Assembly (NCBI GenBank): GCA_009767595.1
Contig: VSDK01024302.1
Coordinates: 490,620 to 554,619, forward strand
Source of the DNA: Symbiodinium kawagutii
Taxonomy: Eukaryota; Sar; Dinophyceae; Suessiales; Symbiodiniaceae
DNA length: 64,000 nucleotides
Reading direction: 5' to 3'
Part shown: piece after piece, positions 30,352 through 42,400 of the stretch
How positions within the stretch are numbered: position 1 is the first letter of the stretch
Layout: each line of letters begins with the position of its first letter
The notes under the pieces: generated by a model
The model's database searches: none
Told to the model about the DNA's origin: nothing
Seen by the model: the letters and a program-made list of their open reading frames with translations, nothing else
Position numbers and translations under genes: made by a program

Positions 30352-30773
30352 ATGTTGACAAATTTGACAATCCACGTGATCAACACTGGCAAGCCCCGAT
30401 TGATAGCAAGGATCGGGGGCGATGTTTTCATCTGAAGTGCTCAGTTGCTTCTCCAACCTGGGCTGGTCAGGGTGAGCCTTCTACCATCTTCTAACCTTGT
30501 CTCTGGCAGCGTTTCTGAATGACCCACTGATGACCACCATACTCAACACTTTCCAACGGATCGTGGCAGTCTTTCAAGGATAGGGATAGATACACTCAGT
30601 GTCCTGAAACTCCTTTCCACTCTTTCATTTTCTTCCCTTACTTGATTATGATTAAATAGGCATGATTTAATCAATTAACTGATGAAGTCAGTGAACTAGC
30701 TGATGAATTAATCAAAAGTATCACAATGAAGTCAGAATCCAATGGCCAGGAGCCAAGTCAACAATGCCCCCCC

Positions 30774-30905
30774 TCACGGCGCGTCGGCGAGCAGCGGCTT
30801 CTTCCGAAGGGACTCAGTGATGGAGGTCACGAGGTTCAGCTCAGCTGGCCCCTGGGTTTCCAAGGCGACCCTCAAGATGCGCATGCAATGGTCTCCGTGC
30901 GCCCG
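30774..30905 (-). CDS. terminal exon, unknown product
   Basis: Exactly 44 codons including TGA (30774-30776), in phase 0 after acceptor TTAAAAG. It encodes DHCMRILRVALETQGPAELN and SITESLRKKPLLADAP. There is no internal ATG, so it is invisible to start-based searches. Confidence 0.5.
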   Translation of the reverse strand, partial: RAHGDHCMRILRVALETQGPAELNLVTSITESLRKKPLLADAP

Positions 30906-31059
30906 CTTTTAACCAAGGGAAAATTGAACTGACTTTAGCATTTCGTAAAAATAAATCCAAGCTCAAGGTTGAAGGGGAATGCTGCAAGGTCGCTTGCAAG
31001 ATTGAAAGCTGATATTTGCCAGAAGCAATGCATACTATGCGTGCTTCGAAGCGCCGAGC

Positions 31060-32682
31060 TTTCCTGGAGATTGAAGGCTAAAGTGCTGAAGCACCAAACG
31101 AGCACCGCCAAAACCGCGGTAGCAACAGCAGCTGGCAGCTGGCAGCTCCCTGCCTGGCCCCGCCACATTGCCACCAGGCGATGTCGTTCCTCCCCCACCC
31201 GGGAGATCAACTCCACAGCGATGCGCTCAGGTTGAGGAGTTGAGGGCCACATCACCGCCCAGCCTGGACCATAGGCGGCCTTGGGGCGTGGATTGACCGA
31301 AAAACATCGGACTTAGGCGGGCTTACCACGCGAGGAGAGCACAACTAATACTGTTTCCGTACCCAAGAGCTGAGGCACTGCACTTCTTGACAAAATGATA
31401 CAAAATGCATCTGAGTAGCACTGGAATGAGGACCAAAAGGTGTGAGGAAATTTGTCTGGTCGTAACGTCCAAAATCTACCTGCGGTTGGGCAAAGCCACA
31501 GGTGCCAAGATGCGCCCAGCTGCACCTTCAGCTGCTTGGTAGTCTCCCTTGATCTGCCCTGTTAGGGCTGAGTGCAACTGATATCAACTGATATCAATTG
31601 ATGCCAAATGCCCTCTTATGGGCTGGTGATCATCAGAAACTCGGTGGACAACATCTGGTGCATCCCACTGACTCGACAGGAAGAACATGGAATGAATTCC
31701 TAGGCAAGTGGTAAGCTAGTCCATAGGTAAGCTCTATTTCTGCTACCCTAAAGAACTCAATTCATCTCAATTCTATATTCAATTGACTCCAGTTCTATGA
31801 GCTAACGAGGGCATCCCTAAGTAATTATATGTTATTATGGGGCATCATCCTGCAGCATGACCAGCATTATTGACCTCTAAGCATGGTGGCTGGTTGCTGG
31901 GCATTAATGACCAATATCAATTACAAGAACTACCAAGCATTCACAGGTGAGATAATAACCTGTTTCTCTAACTATCAACTGGTCTATAACCACGGTTGCT
32001 GGTTGCTGGCTCACCANNNNNNNNNNNCCACAGCTGGTTACAGCAATATTTGGCGTCTCAAAACGGCGGAGCCCCAAAAATGCTTATTCCCTAAGATGAG
32101 AAACAGCCATGAGATCTGTGGGGGTTGACCCCCCCAGCTGGTAGCTCTCCACCGGACGGTCCTCGGTCAAACCATCGGCCAAGCGCCCAGGCTTTGGAGC
32201 GACATTGGGCGGGTAGCGGTTCACGTGCTGCACCTGGAACCCGCGTAGGTTCCATGAGACACGGCCATGAGCCATCAACCAAGACGACTTGTAGGCTAAT
32301 ATGCTTGGAGAATGGCTGACCCGTGGTTCATCTTGGCTAGTGATGAATACTGATTCATCTATTCTGATTCATATTATTTGTTGAAGATCTTACCACAGAT
32401 TTTTTCACAGACCTTTTACCACTACCAGCCATTGTCAACCTGGATTGAAGTATCAACCAGCATTTGGCCAGTATCGAACTGTGATTTTACACTGAACATG
32501 GTGAAGCGCGTTAGCGTGTTCGGCAATATAGACTGACAATAAACCATGAAGGAAGAACCACACGTTTCAAAGTTGACAGCATCAAGGGCCACAAACATGT
32601 CAATTCCATCCACAATGCCACAAGAAGATTGGAACAAATCACTTGCCGGGCCCCATCTCCAACTCCATGACTTTGAAAACAT
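31060..32682 (-). CDS. exon series upstream of the gene end at 30774
   Basis: Candidates: 32643-32682; about 32503-32536 (YIAEHANALHHV); about 32098-32290 (RYPPNVAPKPGRLADGLTED); 31480-31559 (GTAGAT donor); 31327-31377 (GTAAGC donor); and about 31060-31280, with RIAVELISRVGEERHRLVAM followed by a hydrophobic stretch (AAVATAVLAVLVWCFSTLAF) that could be a membrane helix. Phases between these were not all reconciled, and some implied introns would be under 50 nt. No family is recognised. 31560-32016 holds no exon I can support, only a duplicated GGTTGCTGG motif near 31890 and 31995. Confidence 0.35.
32017..32027. other. assembly gap (11 N)
   Basis: Run of N. Confidence 1.
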
Positions 32683-32787
32683 CTACCTTTCATGAACATT
32701 GTTATACAGTACTTGATTATGCCATAAAACTACCTAGGTAGTATAATATGATAATGTCTTTGAAGACCTACTACATGATTTGAATTA

Positions 32788-33594
32788 TTGATACAATGCG
32801 ATAATTTGCGTGATTGTCCTCGGCAAAAAAAATGCAATACAATACAAAACGCCACAACATGCCACAATCTGCAATATCAGCCTTTTAAAAAAATATATGC
32901 CTGTCCCACAATCAATGCCTACCAGGCATTCTCCCAACGGAACGTCCGGGGTACTTTCCTGCTAAAATGCTATAGCTGCAGAGTTTTTAGCAGCCTGAAG
33001 ATATTTTTACGGCTGGCTCGTGCTGAAACGAAGGCACCGACTGACCATCTGCAGCGACACAGGGCGCGCAAACGGCTTGAAACTGCTCCTGTGGTCGCAG
33101 GCTTTGAGCTGTGCTTGGGGCAAAGCGCTTCCACGTTCCATGCCATGTCCTGCAGTGAGGCTCCGGTGGTGGCAGGTCTCAACACACGAAACACGCTGCG
33201 AGCGCAGCATTTTCACCACTTAAACGGATCAACAGGAATTGATCTTTGCCGGCTCTTCCGGGTGACACATCACTTGGCGGTCTCAAATTGTAATCATCCC
33301 ACATGTCCCCACAATTCTAGCCATGACACCCGCACAAATCCAAATAATGTTTCCATTGCTCTGCCGTGCTTTCCACCACTTTGCCGCATTGCCACCCTTT
33401 CACTGCGCTGGCGGCCAGACGCGATGCAGCCATGGCGAGACGTCACGGAAAGGACAAGTCCACTTTGGAGCCTTGAGACTGGATGGCCAATGGCATCAAT
33501 GGCAACACTTTGCAGCACAAGTTGGCCCAACTCCAGTGACCGCCCCTCCATGGTTTTACAAACGCGTCCATTGATGCACGTAATCAACCATTGA
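32788..33594 (+). CDS. long plus-strand open frame, doubtful
   Basis: 268 codons from ATG (32788) to a stop at 33594. The first 50 codons are AT-rich and low in protein character. The GC-rich part contains a duplicated motif (APVVAGFELC, APVVAGLNTR). All three minus-strand frames are also largely open from 33000 to 33600 and include exon-like pieces, so the open frame may be a by-product of composition. No domain is recognised. Confidence 0.2.
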   Translation: MIQCDNLRDCPRQKKCNTIQNATTCHNLQYQPFKKIYACPTINAYQAFSQRNVRGTFLLKCYSCRVFSSLKIFLRLARAETKAPTDHLQRHRARKRLETAPVVAGFELCLGQSASTFHAMSCSEAPVVAGLNTRNTLRAQHFHHLNGSTGIDLCRLFRVTHHLAVSNCNHPTCPHNSSHDTRTNPNNVSIALPCFPPLCRIATLSLRWRPDAMQPWRDVTERTSPLWSLETGWPMASMATLCSTSWPNSSDRPSMVLQTRPLMHVINH

Positions 33595-34068
33595 TAAGTC
33601 AAGTTTAATTATCCACAGACCTACATCAAGCCGTACTTCTCCGTCGTTTCAAGACACATCCATCCATTTTTTTTTATAAGTATACATTACGATGTCAATA
33701 TTCTGTCTATCTGCCTGTCCATCTGCAATTCCGTTATCATCTGTAAATCATTCTATATCTGTGAGTGTCTTTGTGGGTGTGCGCGCGGCTGTGTGTGCAC
33801 AGGGCAGACGCCCACACATCTGTCTGCTTGCAAATATGTACTTGAAATACTTCACTGCAATTCATATACGTGTCTGTTTATGCACGTGAACATGTTGGAT
33901 GCAGAAAGCACAAGAAGTATTTAACAAGCATCAACAAGTAGACGGTAAACAGTATGCGTCACCAAAAAAACACGACGAATCATTACCCGATGCATCCGAT
34001 ATTGAATGATATTGACCTTTCTCAGCTGCTGCATGCTAGCCTCGACCTACGTAGTGTAGTTGGCTCCC

Positions 34069-34878
34069 TCACTGGGCAAACAAACTCCACTGTTGGCCCC
34101 CTCTCTGCCTGAGTCTTCTGCCTGTGGGATCGACCTCACAGGTCCCACCACCAGTGTCCAAAGCGTCATGCCCACTGAGCGTGTGAAAAACGAAGGAAAC
34201 AAACTAGATAACATGTAAAACACCCGAACCATTGGTCACACTTGCTTCCTCAGCTGATCTTCTGAAACCATCCGTGATTTTGATACCAAACTTAGCTTAC
34301 CTGCTTTATGGCATTGTCTTCGCGATCTCTTCAGACACAGCCACACAGCGATGCAATTACGATTGCAAAAGGTGTTTTGCTTATCAATCTCACATTGGCA
34401 GGACTCCGGATTCTAGAGTCACGCAGGCAAAAATTCGAAGCATACTGGCTTGCTCTAGTGGAGATCTGAATGCTGAATGCTGAATGCTAAGCTTGGGACA
34501 CCGGTGCAGCTCGTCGTAAACGCCAGCATGCGTAATCCTCACAAATTCCCATCGCATAATTTGGCCAGATTGCTGCGCTCTGTTCATCTCGTTTACCCCC
34601 GAAGTGGCTTCTCGCAAGCATCAATGCCCAAGTAGGCTGGTGGAGGGGGGAACTCGGGGTTAGTTAGTTTGTTAGTTTGTTAGTTTAAACTGTTAGTTTT
34701 TTTCTGTTTCATTACTGAAGTCTGGCATCTAAATCAGGAGAAAAAATGCCGCATGCGGCCATGCGCCAACCGGACCCAACTCACGCTGCTCGACCCCGAC
34801 GGACCCCTTTCTCACCAAAGCGCTGGCTGTCGGAAGATCTGACTCCGCAGCTAACTCCAAAAGACCAGAACCAAAGGT
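34069..34878 (-). CDS. 3' end of a gene, three phase-linked exons
   Basis: 34785-34878 (GTGAGT donor; LAAESDLPTASALVRKGS), 34502-34610 (VNEMNRAQQSGQIMRWEFVR) and 34069-34174 (DALDTGGGTCEVDPTGRRLR) join in phase and end at TGA (34069-34071). For the last exon, phase decided between two open frames. No domain is recognised. The gene start was not found between here and 35.1 kb. Confidence 0.45.
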
Positions 34879-35132
34879 CTACACATAGCTAACACCAAAG
34901 CTTTGAAAACACCAAGGTCCACACAGCGCAACAATCTGAAAGTTTCCGACCAAGTCTGGTTGGTTCCAGTGGCGATTTGGAAATGTTCAAAGATTTTCTG
35001 AACATGACCCAACCGAAGGTGTTGAGAGGTAGATTCTCATGAGTTCAGTCAGTCATTTCAGGTACATTCCTGCATGTCTATGTCTGCCAAGGTCTATTGG
35101 TCAACACATTTGGATCTGGTCCATCTACGGGC

Positions 35133-35240
35133 TTATGCGCTGTGATCTCTGGCCGCATCCATCTCCTTGCCCATCATCTCAACGACCGTGCGACCTGTGC
35201 AGGATGATACGCCCATGCCGCAGAAATCGGTGTCATTGAG
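35133..35240 (-). CDS. terminal exon, unknown product
   Basis: 35 codons plus TAA (35133-35135), phase 0, after acceptor ATCCACAAG. It encodes NDTDFCGMGVSSCTGRTVVE and MMGKEMDAARDHSA. Exon-like blocks further right may belong to it. Confidence 0.45.
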   Translation of the reverse strand, partial: LNDTDFCGMGVSSCTGRTVVEMMGKEMDAARDHSA

Positions 35241-35446
35241 CTTGTGGATGATCAGGTCAAATCAAAACAAATCATGTTTGATCATATTTGATCGACTTGA
35301 TCATAATTCTGATACTTGCTGAACTACTTGTGACTCAAACATCTCTCAACATAACTCATGAACTTGTATGCTCAGTGGAGGTTGAAGTACGTTGAAGTTT
35401 TGATTCACAGCTGCGACATTTGCTGGTACGAAGGGCAAGAAGCACA

Positions 35447-35610
35447 GCAGCTGCAGCTGCAGCAACAACAGCCAACAACAGCAACCAACAAGCAACCACC
35501 ACCACCACCATCATGCTTGGGATGCAAACATTTAAATGACTGCGCTTGAATGATGGTGGCTAACGACAAATAAAGGCATAATAAACGACAAACAAGATCT
35601 GACAAGAACT

Positions 35611-35653
<43 letters not shown>

Positions 35654-35680
35654 CCACAACCACCACAACCACCACAACCC
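35447..35680. repeat. CAG/CAA and (CAA)n microsatellites
   Basis: CAGCAGCTGCAGCTGCAG at 35447-35465 is followed by CAACAACAGCC units. An uninterrupted run of about 14 CAA triplets (35610-35653) passes into CCACAACCA units. Open frames of poly-Gln or poly-Cys over these were rejected. Confidence 0.9.
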
Positions 35681-35773
35681 CGACGACGACGATAACGATA
35701 GCAGCCCGATAGCAACAAGTTGGCTTTCACAGCACTAGCCAGGCCAACACAAACGCATCAAACATCATCAAAC

Positions 35774-36809
35774 ATTCGGCAATCCAAGGTCGCGACTTTC
35801 AGTGGCTTTGGCATTGAGCACCGCGGCAGAAATGTGGCCATCTGGCCCTACCTCCACCCGCGTTGGCTCTGTCAGACTACCTCAGTGCAGCCATCTTTTG
35901 CCCCAGTCGACATGCTCACCTTGAGAAATAAACGAAAATAATGTACATGAGTCATGAGTGTTGGCAAACCAAAGGAGAACACACAATGTTTACATCTGCA
36001 CCCACTAGGGTATCACGTGTTGTGCCTCGCCAGCAATCTCCATTCAAGGAACGAATAGAAACAATCGCCAGGCACTGCCAGGCACTGTCAATACTTAGCC
36101 CTACAAGGTGCGGCCACTTAGTTGTTGAAAAGGTCACTGACCTATAATTTCATCTGCCATAGGTGGCGGTTACCCTTGTAAATCATAGGCTTGTGCCGCA
36201 CCCCCAGCTATACCAGCTGGCACTCCCATCCAGCTGGATGTTGCGCATTTGCCCAAAGATCAGCGCTGATCAGCGTGCAAAACCATCTTTGGCAAATCCC
36301 CAAAACTATCGCAACAATCGAACCTTGTAGGTAAATGTAAAACACAGGTAGAACCATTGGTAATCATCTACATTTATCTACGAAATATATCATATATATT
36401 TAGAAGGAGTATTGGAGATGTTGGGACGTTACATGCGTTACAGTATTTCTCTGCTTGTAATTGTTCTTCAACATCAACATCCTTTAACTGTGGTTATGTG
36501 ACCAGCGCACCGCTCAAGCTCTGGCAGCCAGGACTCCACATCTGCGCGTGCGGCAGTAGACAGCGTAAGTGAAGCAACCAACTCCCGGTGAATCCAAAGT
36601 CATCGACGCTGGATATTCCTGAGGCAGCTACCAGGGTCAAACTGCCTCTGATGCTTGGAATTATGGCAAGGGATTCGTGAGGTTCTTTTTGAAGAAACCT
36701 GCGTCACCGTTTAAAAAACACTGCAACCGGGGTTGCTTCAACGGTGTGAAGTGTCTGCTGGTACTCAGTTTCCATGAGTCTTCTGTGAGGCATGACAGGT
36801 GGATCTTCC
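35774..36809 (-). CDS. cluster of small exon-like segments
   Basis: Candidates with splice signals: 36708-36809 (RRLMETEYQQTLHTVEATP), 36608-36684 (LAIIPSIRGSLTLVAASG), 36503-36581 (TAARADVESWLPELERC), 36174-36233 (GVPAGIAGGAAQAYDLQ), 36017-36100 (LAIVSIRSLNGDCWRGTT) and 35774-35880 (RVEVGPDGHISAAVLNAKA). The first two lie in the same frame with a single TGA between them. No domain is recognised and the phase links are incomplete. Confidence 0.35.
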
Positions 36810-37222
36810 CTGATCTTCCAACTAGCTAGCTCTTGAAATCTCATCCGATGAGCGTTACATGTGGGGGCGTGCTCATGGATTGATAGTTTGTGCTAGTGTC
36901 CCTGTTTCAAAAGAATGAGCAGTTTTCAAAGGGGATCAAAGCGGATCATGAGCGGCTCATGAACAGCTTCGTGTTTGAAGGCAGCCTGGGAGGTGTCTTA
37001 ACCAAGCTGCACTGGAGCCCGATGCAGAACTTGCTACGGACCACAGGCCTTGCTGGTCACTTCCCAAATTCTTTGGTCCACTGCTGCTGCTTGAGCGCAT
37101 GACCTGGGATCACCAGAAAGCAACCCACATCATTGCCACATGGTGCCATGCCCCGGAAACATCACCGATCATCTACCTCAAGCCATCAACATCATTCAAC
37201 ATATATCGACCATCACCATCAC

Positions 37223-37325
37223 CTCTGTGCCAAGCAACCGTGAAATAAGCTTCATAGGTCATCTCCTCTGGATTGAAGTTGGTGCTCCAAACCTGGGTCG
37301 GGGCTACTATGGGCCAGGCCCCTAG
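37223..37325 (-). CDS. exon-like segment, unknown product
   Basis: From acceptor CCCTCCAG to a GTGATG donor. It encodes IVAPTQVWSTNFNPEEMTYE and AYFTVAWHR. Directly 5' of it on the minus strand is the 11-bp repeat at 37375-37440. A weaker segment lies at 37058-37093. Confidence 0.4.
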
Positions 37326-37374
37326 CTGGAGGGAGCACTGTTCAAACCCAATGAAAACTCCTTTTGGACAAGAA

Positions 37375-37440
37375 GGATTCCAACTGGATTCCAGGTGAAT
37401 TCCGAATGGATTCCGAGCGGATTCCAAGTGGATTCCAAGT
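37375..37440. repeat. 11-bp tandem repeat, 6 copies
   Basis: Six consecutive 11-bp units of the form GGATTCCAAGT with 1-3 changes each. The period is not a multiple of three, so a translated version cycles through frames; it is unlikely to be coding. Confidence 0.9.
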
Positions 37441-37848
37441 GGGTCCAGGAGTATAGGAAAGGATTCTTGATATCAGCTGTCGAGAGAACAGTCCCAACCT
37501 ACCCTCAAAAATACAATAAGATAAGGATAAATAAGGCATTTCCGGAACGCTAACTGGCACATAGTGGCCAGGAAATCAGCTGTTTAATCATCGGCTCCCA
37601 CATCATCTGCTCCCACGGTGAGTTACACCAACAGAACAAGACAAGCCAAATGCCGCATTAAAATTTGGAGCGAATCCCCACAAAAATCCGTAATATCTCC
37701 TATATTGTTGCTGATCTTCGTGACATTTCATGACATCATGTGACATCGTGGGAAAACCTTCATTTTAATCCATTTACTGTACGACCTTGTGCGATGTCCT
37801 AAATACGGTTATGAGTTCACAAAGTGTACATTGTGACAAACATTTTAC

Positions 37849-38002
37849 GCACACGTTCATCAGGAGGGGTGACTCTGTATCACTCTTTATACACCGAGGA
37901 GCCAAGAGGACTTTCTCCTGTGATTTCTTTGTGGTGACTGTCACAGAAAGTCCTGGAACTTCTGTCCATCTATCCTCCTCGATGATCGCCGGCTCTCTCA
38001 TC
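37849..38002 (-). CDS. exon-like segment, unknown product
   Basis: From an AG|G acceptor (GCATCAG|G) to a GTAAAA donor. It encodes REPAIIEEDRWTEVPGLSVT and EKVLLAPRCIKSDTESP. It is acidic at the start and Cys-containing at the end. No domain is recognised. Confidence 0.4.
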
Positions 38003-38395
38003 CTGATGCAAAACAGCCACCACAGCAGCGCCGCTGAAGGAATGTATCAGAATGGCATTCCAGAATTCCATGATGGATCAGAAATGATCAGAAAGCCTTC
38101 CCAAACTGCGCATCAAGCACCCAAAGGAATTTGAAAGTAAATACAAAATTCCCGTCTAGGTTCCTTTGAATCATTTCATAACATTTCCCCTTGCGGCATC
38201 TCACGGCATCTTACAGCACATTCCCATCATCATGCGCTGCAGCTCTGTCGGTGATTCAGCACACATCACATGACAACAACTGCCCGCTTCTGACACATCT
38301 GACATCATGGGTAGGCTGACTGAGCATGAATTCTCTGCCACCATGAGCTCACGATTTCAATCTAGCAGCTGCAGCTGCAGTCTGGGTCAACCTAC

Positions 38396-38779
38396 CGATG
38401 GTTTCAGTCGAGACTTTGGCGGCTCAGAACAGTTGGAAAAGACTTCCCTGGGAAACGGATGTCGAAACTGCTGTCCCAACAAAATAATGGAAACATAAAA
38501 ACCCAACTCATTCACTAGCCATCACTAGTTGCTATCTCCAACAGCCAGGCTTTCAATGCTCGCTGTCGGAAATTCCCCGGCGGACGCCTGTTGGGTCCCG
38601 ACACTGCACTGGCTGGGAGCTTCAGCAAACCCAACTGACGCGGCGCCGCGTCAATGTGGCAAACGCGGGTTTCACCATCTGCAGTGGTCACGGCTGCCCG
38701 GACCTGACACATGCCGCCCCGGTCGCGATTGTGGGCAACAATAGTATCTATGCGAGGACCTTTCGGTTCATGAATTCTC
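38396..38779 (-). CDS. two exon-like segments, unknown product
   Basis: 38526-38779 starts at an AG|G acceptor and encodes RIDTIVAHNRDRGGMCQVRA, VTTADGETRVCHIDAAPR and LKAWLLEIAT. 38396-38470 is exactly 25 codons between CAG and a GTAGGT donor (PREVFSNCSEPPKSRLKPS). They are not phase-linked to each other as drawn. Confidence 0.4.
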
Positions 38780-39413
38780 CTGGTGTTGCATAATATCATC
38801 TTTTGACGTTGTGCTCAGCTTGTGTTTTTTTGGTGTCTTTGATGTTTGTTTGGGGATCTTGATCTACGCATGTGAGTAGAAAATCAACTACGTCCGAACT
38901 TGCTCAAATACTCAAATACACTTAAATACACAGCCCTGGGACATAAAACTGTCAAGGCCTGCAATCCCAAGCTGTAACACTCGCTTGACTTTTCTTATCT
39001 TCCTCTCTTATCGCAGATCGTAGAAGGGAAAGAGAAAAAGGGCGAGGGAGAGAGAGGAGGGAAAGTACACACAGAAACTCAGAGAGCGACCAAAAAAGAA
39101 TAGAGCGAAAAGAGGAAAAAAAAACTCTTCTGGCAACGAGTGCAACGAAAGAACCACGACACCACGGGAGGGAACAATGAGGGAACATCGGCATGAGACC
39201 AGCCGCCAGCCCTTCTCCTGGCGTTCCCAAGGTCAAGCTTGTCAAACTCTCCTATATGTCAAGATATGCTTGACAAACTAAAAGGCCACATAAGGCCACT
39301 TGAACACTTTTAAAACCTTCAGGTCGTAGCTGTTGGCAACTGCCTCGACCTCCTTACAGGTAAGCTAAGCCCATATATGATGATCATTGATGATCCCCAT
39401 CACCTGGCAACGG

Positions 39414-42400
39414 GCCTCGTAGACATGCGGACCCTCTTCTGGCTCGTCCATGATGGTCATGACCTCAGTGCTGGGACCCATGATCGCATTGACGGGGCGC
39501 GAAAGGTACAGTTCAAGGGCATGAAAGGACCGGCGGCATGCACAGCAAACGTGACGGGATGTGACGGGAAAACCACACACCTTTTTGGCAAAACTCTGCT
39601 ATGATACCTGGTTCTGACGTGAAAGACTTCTCATAATCTACCATGTTCTCGGCCTTGATTTGCCCCTAGGTTCTATACCACGGTGTCCGAAAATCGGGCG
39701 CTTCTTGTGTAGATAATCGTAGGTAGCAAAATCAGAGCAGAGATATATGGGCAAAACGCTTGACAAACAGCTCGATAGAGTGTAATTAATTCAAATGGAG
39801 AGCTAAACCGCATTCTGTATGCAATTTAAGCGTGCTATACATCTGCAAATGAATGCCAACAAATGCCAATGAATGAATGAATGAATGAATGAATGAATGA
39901 ATGAATGAATGAATGAATGAACGAAGCAGCCTACCAGCCGCGTTCTCTGATGGCAGGTAGTGCTCCAACCCCCCAAGTTTAGGCATGACATCTGAACCAA
40001 GCTTCTTTGCTTGAGACTACATGTCTGCCCAAGCCATGAGACTGGTAGGAAAACTTTTTCCCTCTCTCTCTCTCTCTCCACGTCACCAGCCGCTAGTTCA
40101 GGCCCGTGAGGATGGCCAACATGCAAAACTGTTTTGGAGCGGTCCAGGAATGGAAGAAACCGGTTAATTACATCTGATTACCATTCATGCTCCAATTCCG
40201 TTCACAGCCGCCAACTGGGTCGCGGGCTGCCACGCTCTTCAGGCCTTTCTGCATCGCACGCACGGATTGCAATCCAAAATGCTCTGGGTCCAAGGGTTGA
40301 CCATCGCGGAAGATGCTGAACCTGGCGATGGCCAGCGAAGCGAATGCTCCAACAGGAATCTGCGAATCCCATGGCACAACATGCACGAGGACGCAGTCTG
40401 ACGTGCAGTTCCAATTCATCTGCAAATCTGTGATCCGCATCTTGGCGCCAAGATCTGTCAGTTTAAAACTGGCGCCTGCCCCTCGTCAGCTCATCGGACC
40501 ACAGGGCTGTGTACCGAATGGTGCAAAATACAAGCACCTTGAGCGAGCACTGGGACTATGAACAACTCAGCTTTGGTCGGAATGGATGGGTGATCCTGCA
40601 ATGATTCTGTGCAAATAGGTTATGCAGCACACACTCCGCAGGAATCTCCTATGATCTATGTGGGTGTGCGAACTGTCGTTCATAGGGCTTCATCATGTGC
40701 CTCCCGCCGCGAGCTCGAACAAAAAACATTGCTCGCAAATCACAAATGCACACTTCTTCAACTTGTAAATGCAAAATACATATTCATATTACTTTTCCAG
40801 ATTGCACGAGTGTCCTATCTCTCAAAAAGATAAAGTTTATCAATATAATTCAGTAAACAGTACATGTCTGTTTCTGACCCCTCTCAAAAGTGAGAGGTAT
40901 TTTGGGAAACCCAAGAGGTGATTGTTTACTTCAAGTTAACTATCTATAAATTCCACTTGTCAGCTAGTTTCCATGGCTTGTAAAATGTAGTTAAACACAC
41001 ACATGCACACATATTTGCATACACATTGAATAATGCCGGATACAAATTTTGTACTCGGATGTACCAGGTCGAGCTATACCGTTGAGCTGAAGCCCCAGCT
41101 CACCATGGCCCACCCCCCCGGTCCCAGCGCCTTCTCCCCATTATCCGTGTAGGAAATCTGCGTCAAGCCCGGCACGTCATACCAGCGCCCGGGCTGAACG
41201 GCCATGGCTTCGCAACTCTCGGCAGTGGCCACCTGCGTGCGCTAAGGCCAGGGATGGATAGAAATCATTGTGACCAATGGCTATGGGTCACGGCCCGTCA
41301 AGGCTTTAACCAACCAATAGCGGTTCATATGGTGGGTTAAGCAGTTATCCAACCCATAGCTGTGGGTCAAGCAGTTGACCAATATTGATGGCTTTGGGTT
41401 CGAACCAACAATTATAGTGAGAAAGAATGATGAGGGAACCACAGCCAAATGAGTAATGGTTGATAGCTAGTAATGACTGTAGTGACATTGGTGTGACTAA
41501 TGGATACTAATTGTAGATAAATAGTCATGACTTATGGCTGATAGGTGTTGATGTGGAATGATGTTGGCAAATGTGAACAGTTCATCGTGGTTGATGGTCT
41601 ATTGATCGTGGTTGATCTTCTGTTTTGTCAGGTTGACAGTGCGCTGGATTCAAATGTACAAAATCCAGGGCGGTCTCCCCAAGTAGTGCACGTAACTATC
41701 GGGCTTTACAGGAGTCAGCTGGCATTTGCAAAGCATGTGGGAGCAGGTATACATCAACAGCCATCGGAAGTTGAAGAATTGATAGCACCTACACCTGCAA
41801 CATTAAGCACCACCTATCAGCTAGTGATGGAATCCTTTTCAAGATTCTTCAATTGGGTTCAAACGAATCGAGAAGGCCACTCTACCCCACAAGGGATCTA
41901 GATAAACCATCATCCAGCAAGCTTGCAGAGCAGAGCTACCAAGAGAACGAAACTCTGGCTCTGATTCCTGGTCAATTCTGAGCTTCCAAGATCGAAAAGT
42001 TGATGAGGACTGATCTTGCAAGAGGAGTTTCGGCTGAAATGCCGCACAAAATGCAGGAATGCTATGGCCATGTAGGGCCTATGACTGCCACTGGTGAGGC
42101 AAACTCAGCCGCTTGCCTGCGCGTTTGGCAACCTGATGGCAGCCAGCTGGCGACGCTCTCCTTGCTGTGAAAGCCTTGGAAACATCCCCAGCTGGGGATG
42201 AAGGTCTCTGGCTGGGCCCTCTGTTGGTGGGCGATATGGCTATGGGTCAAGGCTTTCCTCCACCAACTTTCACGGAGGATAATCACCAACAATAGGGAAA
42301 ACTATGGTTACTGATGGGGGGGTTACTGATGGGGGAACCAGGGGTACAGGGTCAACTGACCCATAGCCATATCTTTGTGCATCCGATGGACTATCTATCT

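Noticed and set aside
38952-39245. 97-codon minus-strand frame rich in Leu, Ser and Phe
   Set aside because: It is the translation of a purine-rich GAGAGAAAGA-like tract, with no splice support.
41390-41412. GGGTTCGAACC T-loop-like motif
   Set aside because: It lies in a MITE-related block and lacks the rest of a cloverleaf.
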